Assembly: GCF_004919685.1 (NCBI RefSeq)
Contig: NZ_SMYZ01000038.1
Coordinates: 62,001-126,000, forward strand
Source: Mesorhizobium norvegicum
GTDB lineage: Bacteria > Pseudomonadota > Alphaproteobacteria > Rhizobiales > Rhizobiaceae
Reading direction: 5' to 3'
DNA: 64,000 nt
A program made the position numbers and the translations under genes. Of this stretch, positions 1 to 7,867 are shown piece by piece (position 1 is the stretch's first letter; the number at the start of each line of letters is the position of its first letter). The notes under the pieces are model-generated. The model was not told where the DNA came from. It saw nothing but the letters and a program-made list of their open reading frames with translations, and made no database searches.

Positions 1-1
1 A

Positions 2-658
2 CAGGGGTCGGCTTATGCCATCGTGGACGGCATAGACGGTCGTGCCCATCACATCCGATTTCAAGATCTAGACGCTACCGGCGATTCCGGCCGGGGCTCG
101 ATCGTCGAGCTTCGTCGCTACGAGGATGCGAAGGGCCGCGGCCGCGTTGCACTCGCCGTCCGCTCCGACTCCTCGATTGAAGAACAAATCCATGCCCATG
201 GCGCGACCTGGCTCGACCGTCAGCTTGTTGCGCGTGCACCCGTCGAAGTTGGGGAGGGTGGCTTCGGCAGGGAAGTGGAGCAGGCGCTAAAGGATCGCGC
301 CGATCACCTTATTGAGCAGGGCTTCGCACGGCGCGAAGATCAACGCATCGTCTTTGGTCGCAATCTGATCGACGCGCTACGCGACCGTGAGGTGAATACC
401 TTCGGCGCTCAGCTCGCCGCCAAGATCGGACTGCCGTTCATTAAGGCTTCGGAAGGCGACCAATTAGCTGGCATCTACCGGCAGCGCTTCTCGCTCGCCT
501 CCGGCCGCTTCGCAATGATCGACGATGGGCTCGGTTTCAAACTGGTGCCTTGGTCGCCGTCTGCCGAGAGACAGCTGGGCAACCATATTTCCGGTGTTGT
601 TCGGGCAGGGGGTGGAGTCGACTGGACGTTCGGAAAGAAACGAACACTTGGGCTGTGA
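2..658 (+). CDS. rlxS: Relaxase, C-terminal part (DUF3363 domain)
   Basis: The reading frame is open to the left edge, so this is only the last ~218 residues of a larger protein; the GTG at 23 is internal. The C-terminus, with a VPWSP segment followed by a GGVDWTFG and KRTLGL ending, is the pattern of the DUF3363 domain that follows the VirD2-like nickase domain in relaxases of Rhizobiales conjugative elements (RlxS type). The full protein would nick the transfer origin and pilot the single strand through the type IV channel encoded at 16-28 kb. Catalytic tyrosine and histidine motifs would lie upstream of the window. A rho-independent terminator follows. The family call is from pattern memory; the symbol is less certain than the domain. 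Confidence 0.8.
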   Translation, partial: QGSAYAIVDGIDGRAHHIRFQDLDATGDSGRGSIVELRRYEDAKGRGRVALAVRSDSSIEEQIHAHGATWLDRQLVARAPVEVGEGGFGREVEQALKDRADHLIEQGFARREDQRIVFGRNLIDALRDREVNTFGAQLAAKIGLPFIKASEGDQLAGIYRQRFSLASGRFAMIDDGLGFKLVPWSPSAERQLGNHISGVVRAGGGVDWTFGKKRTLGL

Positions 659-659
659 A

Positions 660-1215
660 TTACTCCCATCGTGTGGGCTTAGTGCAGTCTCAAATGCACC
701 AAAAGCGGACATCCGCCCAAATGACCGCAGTTGGGCCGACAGCGGCCTGTCGGCTTTTTGGCGTCCGAGGAACAATAACGGACGTTCAGCCCCGGTGGGC
801 CTAAGTCTGAAGCTGACCCAGGGGTAACCTTCATTGTCCGCGTTGCGATGGCAGCAATGCGTCTCATGTCAGCGGTTCAGCAAGGCGATTTTGATCCCGT
901 AAGCTGCCAGCTGTTCACGTCGCAAAAGCCGGACGTTGGAACGCCGACCTGTGGGCTTTCCGGCCGGCGACTTTCGGACGTGATCGCAGCGATAACGGAC
1001 GGCGTGGTGGGATGCTTACGACTGCTAGCCACGACTGCGCGTAGAGCTCCCGGTTTCACCATACGATCAATGGGGACGATGCTCCCAAGTGTCGTATCGC
1101 ACTTCAGCGGCCTTGATGAAAGGAGCGGCGATGGTCGGCGCATCCGGCGATGCGTGGGCACCATAGCAACTCGATAGGAAGTTCCGTCGATGCTGGAATT
1201 TCACGGTCAACCTTC
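660..1215. other. Intergenic region, no gene recognised
   Basis: Between the relaxase stop and the end of the first leftward SDR gene there is no open frame with recognisable protein character. Apart from the terminator at 736-759 I see only GC-rich sequence with several short CGGACGTT-like repeats. It marks the left junction between transfer backbone and catabolic module 1. Confidence 0.5.
736..759 (+). terminator. Rho-independent terminator after relaxase gene
   Basis: A GCCGACAG / CTGTCGGC stem with a CGGC loop is followed directly by a run of five T. It lies 77 bases after the relaxase stop codon in the right orientation. Confidence 0.8.
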
Positions 1216-1953
1216 TCATGCATTGGCGCCGCCGTCGATGGTGAGCCCGGCACCATTGATCGATCGAGCCTCAGGGCTGGCGACGAAGGCGACCAGCGCC
1301 GCTACATGGTCGGGTCGTCCATATTGTTTTATTGCCATACGCTGGCGTTGGTGCTCGGCGTAGGGACCATCTGCGGGGTTCATATCCGTATCGGTTGGGC
1401 CGGGATGGATAATATTCACAGTGATGCCGCGTGGCCCCAGATCGCGTGCCAGCCCCTTGGTAAAACCCACCAATGCGGCTTTGCTTGCGGAATAAAGCGC
1501 GGTCCCAATGTCAGGTACGCGCTCAGCGAGGTTGCTTCCGATAGAGATGATCCGGCCTCCATCAGAGAGATAAGGCAGCACCGCAAGCGAGGCTAGCATG
1601 ACAGCCCGAACGTTGATGGCGAGCGTATCGTCGATGTCCTTGAGGGAAACTCGCTCAAATGGGCCGGCACGCCAGATTCCGGCGTTGTTGACAAGGATGC
1701 TGATACCGCCCAGCTCCCTGGCCGCCCGATCCACCGCGGTCTTGATTGAGGTTGGATCAGATGCTTGCATCTGAATGGCAATGGCGCGTTGTCCAGATGT
1801 TCCAAGCTCGTCTGCGAGCCTGTTGGCAGCATCGGCCGACCGTTCATAAGTTATTGCTACGTCGGCGCCCTCTGCCGAGAGCCGGCGCGCGATTGCAGCG
1901 CCGATACCCCGGCTCGCACCAGTTACAAAGGCATGCTTTCCTTTAAGGGACAT
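1216..1953 (-). CDS. SDR family oxidoreductase (3-oxoacyl-ACP reductase-like)
   Basis: A 245-residue short-chain dehydrogenase/reductase using NAD(P)H, probably cytoplasmic. The glycine-rich cofactor motif TGASRGIG is at the N-terminus, NNAG sits mid-protein, the catalytic YSASK follows, and the C-terminal IDGGANA is typical of classical SDRs. I chose the second in-frame ATG because GGAG lies six bases before it; the first ATG (1965) overlaps that ribosome site. It is the last gene of the leftward operon of module 1, 158 bases after the gamma-carbonic-anhydrase-like gene. The substrate cannot be assigned; the RGIG/TYERSA region suggests NADP preference. Confidence 0.85.
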   Translation of the reverse strand: MSLKGKHAFVTGASRGIGAAIARRLSAEGADVAITYERSADAANRLADELGTSGQRAIAIQMQASDPTSIKTAVDRAARELGGISILVNNAGIWRAGPFERVSLKDIDDTLAINVRAVMLASLAVLPYLSDGGRIISIGSNLAERVPDIGTALYSASKAALVGFTKGLARDLGPRGITVNIIHPGPTDTDMNPADGPYAEHQRQRMAIKQYGRPDHVAALVAFVASPEARSINGAGLTIDGGANA

Positions 1954-2111
1954 TTGGATCTCCATGCGAGCTGACTGAATTAATTTTGGCAGATGTCACT
2001 TGAAACCGGCGCCAAGAATGGCTGGTCAAGTTCTGAATATGATCTTGTTGTTCGATCATGCGGGCATTACGGCCAAGTGCGAACGGCCACTTCCCGGCTT
2101 CTCAAAGGCGA

Positions 2112-2639
2112 TCAAGCTCTCAGCAATGTGTCCCGGTATGCCCCCATCTTCTGGACATAGCGAACCCCAGCTCCTTTCATGTTCGTCAGATCGTCGGATC
2201 CAAGCTCCCTTACGACGCGCCCGGGGTTTCCCACCACCAGACTACCGTCTGCGATCACGGCGCCTGCCTTCACGAGCGTGTTGGCCCCAATCAGGCAATT
2301 CTCGCCAATGTGGGCGCCGTTCAGAACGGTCGCTCCCATGCCGATCAAGCTTCCGGCCCCGATCGTGCAGCCATGGATGATCGCACGATGACCGACCGTA
2401 ACGTTATTGCCGATGTGCAGGGGAAATCCGGGGTCAGTGTGAAGGACGGCGCCGTCCTGAATATTGGTCCCATCGCCGATGGTTATCGGATCATTGTCGC
2501 CACGGATCACGGCGCCAAACCAGATGCTGACATCCTCGCCCAAGGTGACATTGCCGATGAGCACCGCATCGGGGGCACTCCAGAACCGTTTGTCATCTAC
2601 TATTCTTGGCCGGATACCATCGAGGGAATAGATTGGCAT
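2112..2639 (-). CDS. Gamma-carbonic-anhydrase-like hexapeptide protein
   Basis: A 175-residue left-handed beta-helix protein built from hexapeptide repeats (IGNVTLGEDV, IGDGTNIQDG, IGENCLIGAN). Three histidines in the gamma-CA positions (H67, H84, H89) could bind a metal. The length matches the PaaY/YrdA/CaiE branch, which accompanies catabolic operons and may have thioesterase or other hydrolase activity rather than CO2 hydration. It lies between the SDR and cupin genes in the leftward operon, 21 bases after the cupin gene. The fold call is firm; the activity is not known. Confidence 0.8.
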   Translation of the reverse strand: MPIYSLDGIRPRIVDDKRFWSAPDAVLIGNVTLGEDVSIWFGAVIRGDNDPITIGDGTNIQDGAVLHTDPGFPLHIGNNVTVGHRAIIHGCTIGAGSLIGMGATVLNGAHIGENCLIGANTLVKAGAVIADGSLVVGNPGRVVRELGSDDLTNMKGAGVRYVQKMGAYRDTLLRA

Positions 2640-2660
2640 GAGCGTCTCGCTTTGAGAATT

Positions 2661-3020
2661 TTAAGGAGCTTCGATTGGCTTGTGGCCGGCTAAAGGCATT
2701 GCCAACAGTATGGACGCGTCGGTGCCGGAGATGTTGCGCAGTCTCCTAGCCTCGCTAGGTGCAAAGCGGCATGAATCCCATGGCGAAAGGACCACTTCCT
2801 CTGTGCCGTTGGACACCAGCACTTGTCCGGCCAGAACGACATAGAACTTTTCGGCAGGCGACGTATCCAACGTAGTGCCGCCGCCGGGCTTTATCGTCGA
2901 CACACCCAGCCACAACTGATCTGCGGGGCCCGCTTCGCGGCCCTGCAGCCTGACCATCGTCATATGGTCGTGGCCGGCTGTTTGGTAGGCTGGGGCCGCC
3001 TCGAACCGCGTTATGTGCAC
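2661..3020 (-). CDS. Small single-domain cupin protein
   Basis: A 119-residue protein with a cupin barrel: a KPGGGTTLDTSPAEKFYVVLAG core resembles cupin motif 1, but it lacks the usual two-histidine metal cluster (an aspartate and threonine are in place). A role in binding a pathway intermediate or as an isomerase-like accessory is possible. It starts with GTG, and its first 10 bases overlap the end of the MDR oxidoreductase gene, so translation is probably coupled. It belongs to the leftward operon of module 1. Confidence 0.65.
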   Translation of the reverse strand: MHITRFEAAPAYQTAGHDHMTMVRLQGREAGPADQLWLGVSTIKPGGGTTLDTSPAEKFYVVLAGQVLVSNGTEEVVLSPWDSCRFAPSEARRLRNISGTDASILLAMPLAGHKPIEAP

Positions 3021-4048
3021 GGATCGAGGCCCTGTGGCATGAGAATGACGCGGTCCCGAGACGAGCCCATGACCAGCTGATACGCATCATAAGCGCGTTC
3101 AAGTGGGTGCATCGCGTGGGGCAGGATCGGAAACGGTCTGAGAGCCTTTGTCGCAAAGCCCTGCACGAGCTGCCTAAGGATCGCCCCGCTCGCTACCGAT
3201 CCAAGGGCAATCGTGTCGATCCCTACATAGGTGTGACGGCCTTTGTAGAAAGCCAAGATATCGAATGTCACAAGCCGTTCAACGGCCGCGATGAAGATCG
3301 CCCTTGCGCCGGCGGCCATGGAAGCTTGGCCCATCTCATAGGCGGGATCGCCCACTGTGTTGAAAACGACGCTGGCTCCGGTTCCTGCTGTCAGTTCACG
3401 AACGCGCGCCGGCACGTTGTCGTGGGTGGCGTTAATGATCTCGACCGTGCCGTTGGAATGGCCCACATAGCCCTCTTCGCGCCGCACCACGCCGATGACA
3501 CGAGCGCCGCGCCACGAGGCGATCTGTGCTGCAGCCTGTCCGACCTTGCCGTTTATGCCCAGGATCAAAACTGTATCGGCCGATGTCGGAAGACCCACAC
3601 GGGACAGACCCTCCCAAGCGGTGACGAACGGTACGCCGATGCCGGCGGCCTCCTGCATGGTCAATTCTTCTGGAACAGGAACGATGGCATCGGCCTCGAC
3701 AATAAGATGGCTCGAGTGGCTGCCGTCAACGCGGATACCAAGATCGCCGGATGAGCCAAAAACCTTGAGGCCAACAAGCGTTTCTGGTCCGGCAATGACC
3801 TTACCGGCGTAGTCACGACCTGGCGTGCGTGGGAAGACGGCGTATGGCATGAGGCCGGTCGCCGCCTTGGCGTCCGAAGGATTGACAGCCGCCGCTAGCA
3901 CCTCGACGATAACTTCATGATCCTTGGGCACGCGCAGTCGGTGGCTGGCAACCGGAAGCGCGATTTCGGCATAGCTTGACACTTTTTCCTCGAGGCGCAG
4001 CGCATGTGCCTCAATGCCTTGTGTTCGCCAGTTTCCAGAAGGTTTCAT
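3011..4048 (-). CDS. MDR-superfamily NADPH:quinone-oxidoreductase-like dehydrogenase
   Basis: A ~345-residue medium-chain dehydrogenase with an N-terminal GroES-like half (NPSDAK, GRDYAGKV) and a Rossmann half (ILGINGKVGQAAAQIA). The catalytic zinc cysteines of alcohol dehydrogenases are absent, so it belongs to the zinc-free quinone oxidoreductase/enoyl reductase branch. Three in-frame ATGs lie close together at 4060, 4054 and 4048; the last has GGAG six bases upstream and is preferred. In context it may reduce an unsaturated or quinoid intermediate produced after ring cleavage; this is inference. Confidence 0.8.
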   Translation of the reverse strand: MKPSGNWRTQGIEAHALRLEEKVSSYAEIALPVASHRLRVPKDHEVIVEVLAAAVNPSDAKAATGLMPYAVFPRTPGRDYAGKVIAGPETLVGLKVFGSSGDLGIRVDGSHSSHLIVEADAIVPVPEELTMQEAAGIGVPFVTAWEGLSRVGLPTSADTVLILGINGKVGQAAAQIASWRGARVIGVVRREEGYVGHSNGTVEIINATHDNVPARVRELTAGTGASVVFNTVGDPAYEMGQASMAAGARAIFIAAVERLVTFDILAFYKGRHTYVGIDTIALGSVASGAILRQLVQGFATKALRPFPILPHAMHPLERAYDAYQLVMGSSRDRVILMPQGLDPCT

Positions 4049-4097
4049 ATTCATCTCCATGGCATCAAAGGTGAGACGGCAGCGAAGGATTTCCGGG

Positions 4098-4994
4098 TCA
4101 GGCAGCCAAGGCCGACAGGCCAATCAACGTGCGTGCCTCGGTGGGCGAGGCGATCTGACCGCCCAAGTCTTCGACGATCCGCCGCGCCTTCGCGACCATC
4201 GCTGCGTTGGACTGCGCCAGGACGCCGCGTTCCAGATAGACAGAATCCTCGAGGCCGACGCGGATATTGCCCCCGGTCAGGTAGGAAAGTGCGACAGCCT
4301 GAAAGGCGCTCCTGCCAATGCCGATCGCGGTAAAGCAGGCGGTTTCAGGCACGAGGTTGCGTGCGTAGAGAACAGTTTCTGCGCTCGGTTGGAAGCCGTA
4401 CTGCACACCAAGGACAAAACAAGTCAGCAAGGGTCCGCTGAGAGTGCCGTCCTTGACCAAATCATGCATCAGGGCAATGTCGCCGGAATCGAACAGTTCC
4501 AGTTCAGGCTTCACGCCAGCCGCGTTGATCACCGCCGCCATGCGTCGGACATTGGCTGGCGTGTTTATGACGACCTGGCCAGCAGAGTTCATCGTGTTAA
4601 GATCGAGCGTGCAGATATCCGGCTTTAATGCTGCGATATGCTCCACCCTCTTTTCCGGAATAAGTAGCGTGGTGCCGAGAGCGGCAACCCTGGGATCTTG
4701 TTCCGAGGGGACGAATCGTCCGCCTGGGCCGGTGGTCAGGTTGATGATCAGCTGCGAATTCCTGGATCGGATGCGGTCGATGACTTCCCGGTAAATCGCG
4801 ATATCCATGGAAGGCGCCCCGGAAATCGGATCGCGCACGTGAATGTGGACAATGGCCGCGCCGGCATCCGCTGCGGCCAAACTCGAGTTGGCGATTTCCT
4901 CAGGCGTTACGGGCAGATAGGGCGTCTGCGACGGAGATGTGAGGTTGCCCGTGACGGCACAAGTGATGAACACCTTCGGGAGGGGAGAGCGCAT
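4098..4994 (-). CDS. Beta-keto acid cleavage enzyme (BKACE, DUF849)
   Basis: A 298-residue TIM-barrel enzyme of the family founded by 3-keto-5-aminohexanoate cleavage enzyme (Kce). These condense a beta-keto acid with acetyl-CoA and release acetoacetate plus a new acyl-CoA. The zinc ligands are visible: H50 and H52 in HIHVRD and E249 in the GLEDS motif, with D250 next to it. It sits 9 bases downstream of the SDR gene in an operon with an intradiol dioxygenase, so its beta-keto acid could be a ring-cleavage product such as a beta-ketoadipate-like acid, or it could act on a keto acid made by the neighbouring SDRs. The family call is firm; the substrate is inference. Confidence 0.9.
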   Translation of the reverse strand: MRSPLPKVFITCAVTGNLTSPSQTPYLPVTPEEIANSSLAAADAGAAIVHIHVRDPISGAPSMDIAIYREVIDRIRSRNSQLIINLTTGPGGRFVPSEQDPRVAALGTTLLIPEKRVEHIAALKPDICTLDLNTMNSAGQVVINTPANVRRMAAVINAAGVKPELELFDSGDIALMHDLVKDGTLSGPLLTCFVLGVQYGFQPSAETVLYARNLVPETACFTAIGIGRSAFQAVALSYLTGGNIRVGLEDSVYLERGVLAQSNAAMVAKARRIVEDLGGQIASPTEARTLIGLSALAA

Positions 4995-5003
4995 CCGACA
5001 CCC

Positions 5004-5819
5004 CTACAATGCACGGCCGCCATCGACCTGGATCGTGTGTCCGGTCGAATAGGTCAGCATTGTTGCACAAGCTAGGATCGCGGCCGCTATTTCATTTGCC
5101 TCGGCAATTCTGCCGAGCGGTGTCGAGGCGGCAACCTTCGCGTTGAAATCTTCGTCTCGTCCCGGCACGAACTGTGTATCCACCACGCCTGGCGAAACCG
5201 CGAGCACCCGGACCTGGGGGGCCAACGCCCGGCCGAGCGCCTTTGTCATCACGTCGATTCCAGCTTTGGCCGCGCAATAAGCTATTGATGATCCCACGCC
5301 CGTGAACGCGGCAATGGACGACAAGGAAACCACGAGTCCATCGCCCGATGCCTTGAGCAAGGGAGCAAACGTCCTGATCGCCGCGAACTGACCTCGCCAG
5401 TTAACCGTGAACATGCGGTCGATAAGATCATCGGTCAGCGCGTCGAGATCACCGTGCGGGACTGGCACGGTATAACCGGCCGCATTGATAAGCACATCGA
5501 GCCTTCCGTAGCGCTGCTCAATCACCTGCTTCAAGGCCAGCAGCGATTGCGTGTCGGCAATGTCTGCGGGCAGTGCCTCGCAATGGGCGTCGCCCAGTGC
5601 TGCCACGATCTCCCGCCCGGCCTTTGTGTCCCTCTCGGTTTCCAGATGCGTCACGATCGCTTTGGCACCGGCCTGGACAAAAAGCCGACTTGTCGCAGCC
5701 CCAATGGCGCCCGCGCCTCCCATGACGAGTGCGATCTTGCCCGTCAACGATTTGGGAAAAGGCGCTCGACGAACTTCGCTTGGGGTCTGTGTGGAGTATT
5801 CGCTCGTCAATGAATTCAT
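5004..5819 (-). CDS. SDR family oxidoreductase
   Basis: A 271-residue classical SDR with an N-terminal extension of ~25 residues, then GGAGAIG as cofactor motif, NAAG, a serine and YCAAK catalytic residues and a C-terminal VDGGRAL. The histidine-free THLETER segment after beta-2 does not settle NAD or NADP. It is translated between the intradiol dioxygenase (23 bases upstream) and the BKACE gene, which suggests that it oxidises a hydroxy acid to the beta-keto acid used by BKACE. That role is inferred from order only. Confidence 0.85.
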   Translation of the reverse strand: MNSLTSEYSTQTPSEVRRAPFPKSLTGKIALVMGGAGAIGAATSRLFVQAGAKAIVTHLETERDTKAGREIVAALGDAHCEALPADIADTQSLLALKQVIEQRYGRLDVLINAAGYTVPVPHGDLDALTDDLIDRMFTVNWRGQFAAIRTFAPLLKASGDGLVVSLSSIAAFTGVGSSIAYCAAKAGIDVMTKALGRALAPQVRVLAVSPGVVDTQFVPGRDEDFNAKVAASTPLGRIAEANEIAAAILACATMLTYSTGHTIQVDGGRAL

Positions 5820-5842
5820 CGCGGTCGGATCCTTCTTGGAGA

Positions 5843-6733
5843 CTATTTGATTGGTGGGACAGGGAGCTTCGCTTCGCCGGGTTCCATGACGAACGCGTAG
5901 TCGAGGCTATGCCAGTCGCCTGTTACGTCGGGGTCGGGCGCAGCGCCTGCACCTTTCCGATAGTCGCCGATCAGGTGGCGCGTTACCCCGAAAACGACGT
6001 CGCTCTCCAGATGCGTATCGTCGTCGACGAAAACTTGGGTAATGAGTGTCTTGTATCCCGACTTGAAACCGAGGAAATGCAGGTGCGCCGGCCTGTAAGG
6101 GTGACGGTTCTGCGCTCGCAACAGGTGGCCCACCGGACCGGACGTTGGCACTGGATATCCCGCAGGTTTGACCGAACGGAACCAGAAGCGTCCGCCGGCA
6201 TCGGTCCGGAACTTGCCGCGCAGGTTCATATCGGCCTGCGTGGAATCCTGGTTCTCATAGAGGCCGACCGGTGAGGCCTGCCAGACATCGACCTCGACTC
6301 CGCCGAGCGGATTCCCTTCGGGGTCGCTAATGGAGCAGTTTGCGAACAGCGCTGGGCCAGGCGTGTCCGAACGAAGGATACTGCCGCCATTGGACGTTTG
6401 TGGCGAATTCATTCGCCAGAACGGACCAAGCAGTGCTGCCGCGGTTTCGGTGGCCCCGCTACGCCCGTTGTTCAAGAGACAGACAAGGGAGGACAGGCCG
6501 ATGGCGTCGGAAAAGAGAATTCCTTCGTTATGCTGATCGTTCGTTGCCTGACCAATGCGATTGAGGAAGTCGATACCGATCTCAAACTCATCTTCAGAAA
6601 GCGCGGCCTCACGCGCGAAGGCGTGAAGATGCCGGACCAGGGCCGACATCACGTGCACCAAACGTGGGCTGCTTGCTGACGCCATGGCATCGAGCACAGC
6701 AGCCGTGACGCTCTCCTCGCTCTCAATGATCAT
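5843..6733 (-). CDS. Intradiol ring-cleavage dioxygenase (hydroxyquinol/catechol 1,2-dioxygenase type)
   Basis: A 296-residue non-heme Fe(III) enzyme that opens a catechol-type ring between the two hydroxyl groups with O2. The four iron ligands are visible: Y159 (GLYENQD), Y193 (GYPVPTSGPVG), H217 and H219 (PAHLHF). The N-terminal helical dimerisation domain is present and the length is normal. The YPVPTSGPVG stretch resembles hydroxyquinol 1,2-dioxygenases more than catechol enzymes, which would give maleylacetate; no iron-type maleylacetate reductase is seen nearby. It is the first gene of the leftward operon, and an operator palindrome ends 29 bases before its start. Confidence 0.9.
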   Translation of the reverse strand: MIIESEESVTAAVLDAMASASSPRLVHVMSALVRHLHAFAREAALSEDEFEIGIDFLNRIGQATNDQHNEGILFSDAIGLSSLVCLLNNGRSGATETAAALLGPFWRMNSPQTSNGGSILRSDTPGPALFANCSISDPEGNPLGGVEVDVWQASPVGLYENQDSTQADMNLRGKFRTDAGGRFWFRSVKPAGYPVPTSGPVGHLLRAQNRHPYRPAHLHFLGFKSGYKTLITQVFVDDDTHLESDVVFGVTRHLIGDYRKGAGAAPDPDVTGDWHSLDYAFVMEPGEAKLPVPPIK

Positions 6734-6761
6734 TGGCCTGTTCTCCTAACGCCATACTTGG

Positions 6762-6778
6762 CACCAGTATAAGGGGTG
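6762..6778. promoter_or_regulatory. Candidate operator A (CACC-N9-GGTG)
   Basis: A 17-base palindrome, CACC-AGTATAAGG-GGTG, 29 bases upstream of the dioxygenase start. The same half-sites and 9-base spacing occur at 14847-14863 and 14896-14912, and with one mismatch at 6858-6874. It is likely the binding site of the CGNR-type regulator encoded at 14915. Confidence 0.6.
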
Positions 6779-6857
6779 ACAAAATTTTGCAAGAGGTTTT
6801 GCACGCGCCATCAAAGAAGGGATTTGTACGAGAGGCATTTCCAGACAGAAAGGATGG

Positions 6858-6874
6858 CACCGCTAATACCGGTT
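6858..6874. promoter_or_regulatory. Candidate operator B (CACC-N9-GGTT)
   Basis: CACC-GCTAATACC-GGTT matches the CACC-N9-GGTG pattern in seven of eight conserved bases, and its spacer is close to that of operator C (GCTTTAACC). It lies 89 bases upstream of the RidA-like gene in the divergent promoter region. Confidence 0.55.
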
Positions 6875-6962
6875 GACAACCTGCACGCAAATGCGCTTAC
6901 CTATCGCCAGGTTCGATGGATTGCTCGCTACGCATTACGGGCGAATTTTTTGGAGGTGCAGT

Positions 6963-7445
6963 GTGGCAAGGCAACCGGGTTTCAGGTCCTCACCGTCCAA
7001 TGCGGACGTGGTTGAGGTTCAGACCATTCCTGAACGGCATGTCGACATGCCTTACGCTCCGGCGATACGCGTTGAGAGCCCTGGCGACCTTCTTTTCATC
7101 TCGGGCGCGACGCCGTCACCACTCTATCACAAGCACCCTCATGAGTTGCATGAGCACAACCATCCCGTCGACATCCGCGATCAGACGCGCCTCGCCATGG
7201 AGACCATCGGATCTATCTTGCGCCACGAAGGGCTTCAGTGGAGCGATGTGGTCAAAGTAACGAAGTACCTGACGGATATCCGTGATCAAGACGGGATGGT
7301 GGCGGTTCTGAAGGAGTATTTCGGGGACTGGAAGCCCGCCAGCACGACAATCTGCATCAACCAGCTCTCGACCCAGGGCGCACGGGTTGAGCTCGATATG
7401 ATCGCCGTCTTTCCGAGATCCTCAACTTCGGTGGGCAACACATGA
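6963..7445 (+). CDS. RidA/YjgF family protein
   Basis: A ~160-residue protein of the RidA family, whose founding members hydrolyse reactive enamine/imine intermediates; many relatives in catabolic operons are uncharacterised. The core runs from ~residue 35 (ISGATPSP) to the C-terminal GARVELDMIAV, where the conserved arginine that binds carboxylates is kept. The open frame extends further upstream, but a strong GGAGG six bases before GTG 6963 fixes the start. It opens the rightward operon and overlaps the next gene by four bases. Confidence 0.8.
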   Translation: MARQPGFRSSPSNADVVEVQTIPERHVDMPYAPAIRVESPGDLLFISGATPSPLYHKHPHELHEHNHPVDIRDQTRLAMETIGSILRHEGLQWSDVVKVTKYLTDIRDQDGMVAVLKEYFGDWKPASTTICINQLSTQGARVELDMIAVFPRSSTSVGNT

Positions 7446-7762
7446 CAGTTGTCGGGGGGCTCGCCGCGCTGCTGGCTGTCGTCTTCCTGTGGGCCGGCGC
7501 GCTTAATTTGACCGGGCCCGCGTTTGTGCGCGCGGACTTCGACAAGTGGGGCTATCCGGCCTTCATGCGCATAGCGGTCGGATTGGTCGAAATCTCGGCG
7601 GCGGCGATGTTGTTTTGGCCGCACGGCCAACGATCTGGGGCGGCGATAGGGGGGGTCGTCTTGGTCGGTGTCATCGTTTCACTGCTGCGTACGCGCGAGT
7701 GGCTAAGGCTCGAGTATCCGGCTGTTTTGCTCGTCGCGTGCGTTTTGCTTGTCGCATTGTGA
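7442..7762 (+). CDS. DoxX-like small membrane protein
   Basis: A 106-residue protein with four hydrophobic segments (about 4-24, 42-60, 66-82, 90-106) and a DoxX-like AGALNLTGP / FMRIAVGLVEISAA pattern. DoxX-like proteins are inner-membrane proteins of mostly unknown role, some linked to quinone or thiosulfate metabolism. It overlaps the RidA gene and precedes the ABC importer genes by 105 bases. Function here is unknown. Confidence 0.6.
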   Translation: MTVVGGLAALLAVVFLWAGALNLTGPAFVRADFDKWGYPAFMRIAVGLVEISAAAMLFWPHGQRSGAAIGGVVLVGVIVSLLRTREWLRLEYPAVLLVACVLLVAL

Positions 7763-7867
7763 TGTCGAAGAGCCCGCATGAAAAATAACAGCGGGCAGGC
7801 CGGCCAGGGGAGGCCGGTTGGTAGAACAGTGCAAGTCGGTGCTGCGCGTCAAGGGAGGAGTTCACTC

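Noticed and set aside
848..1177. Small open frame after the relaxase terminator
   Set aside because: No ribosome site, biased composition and no recognisable relatives; it overlaps a similar frame on the other strand.
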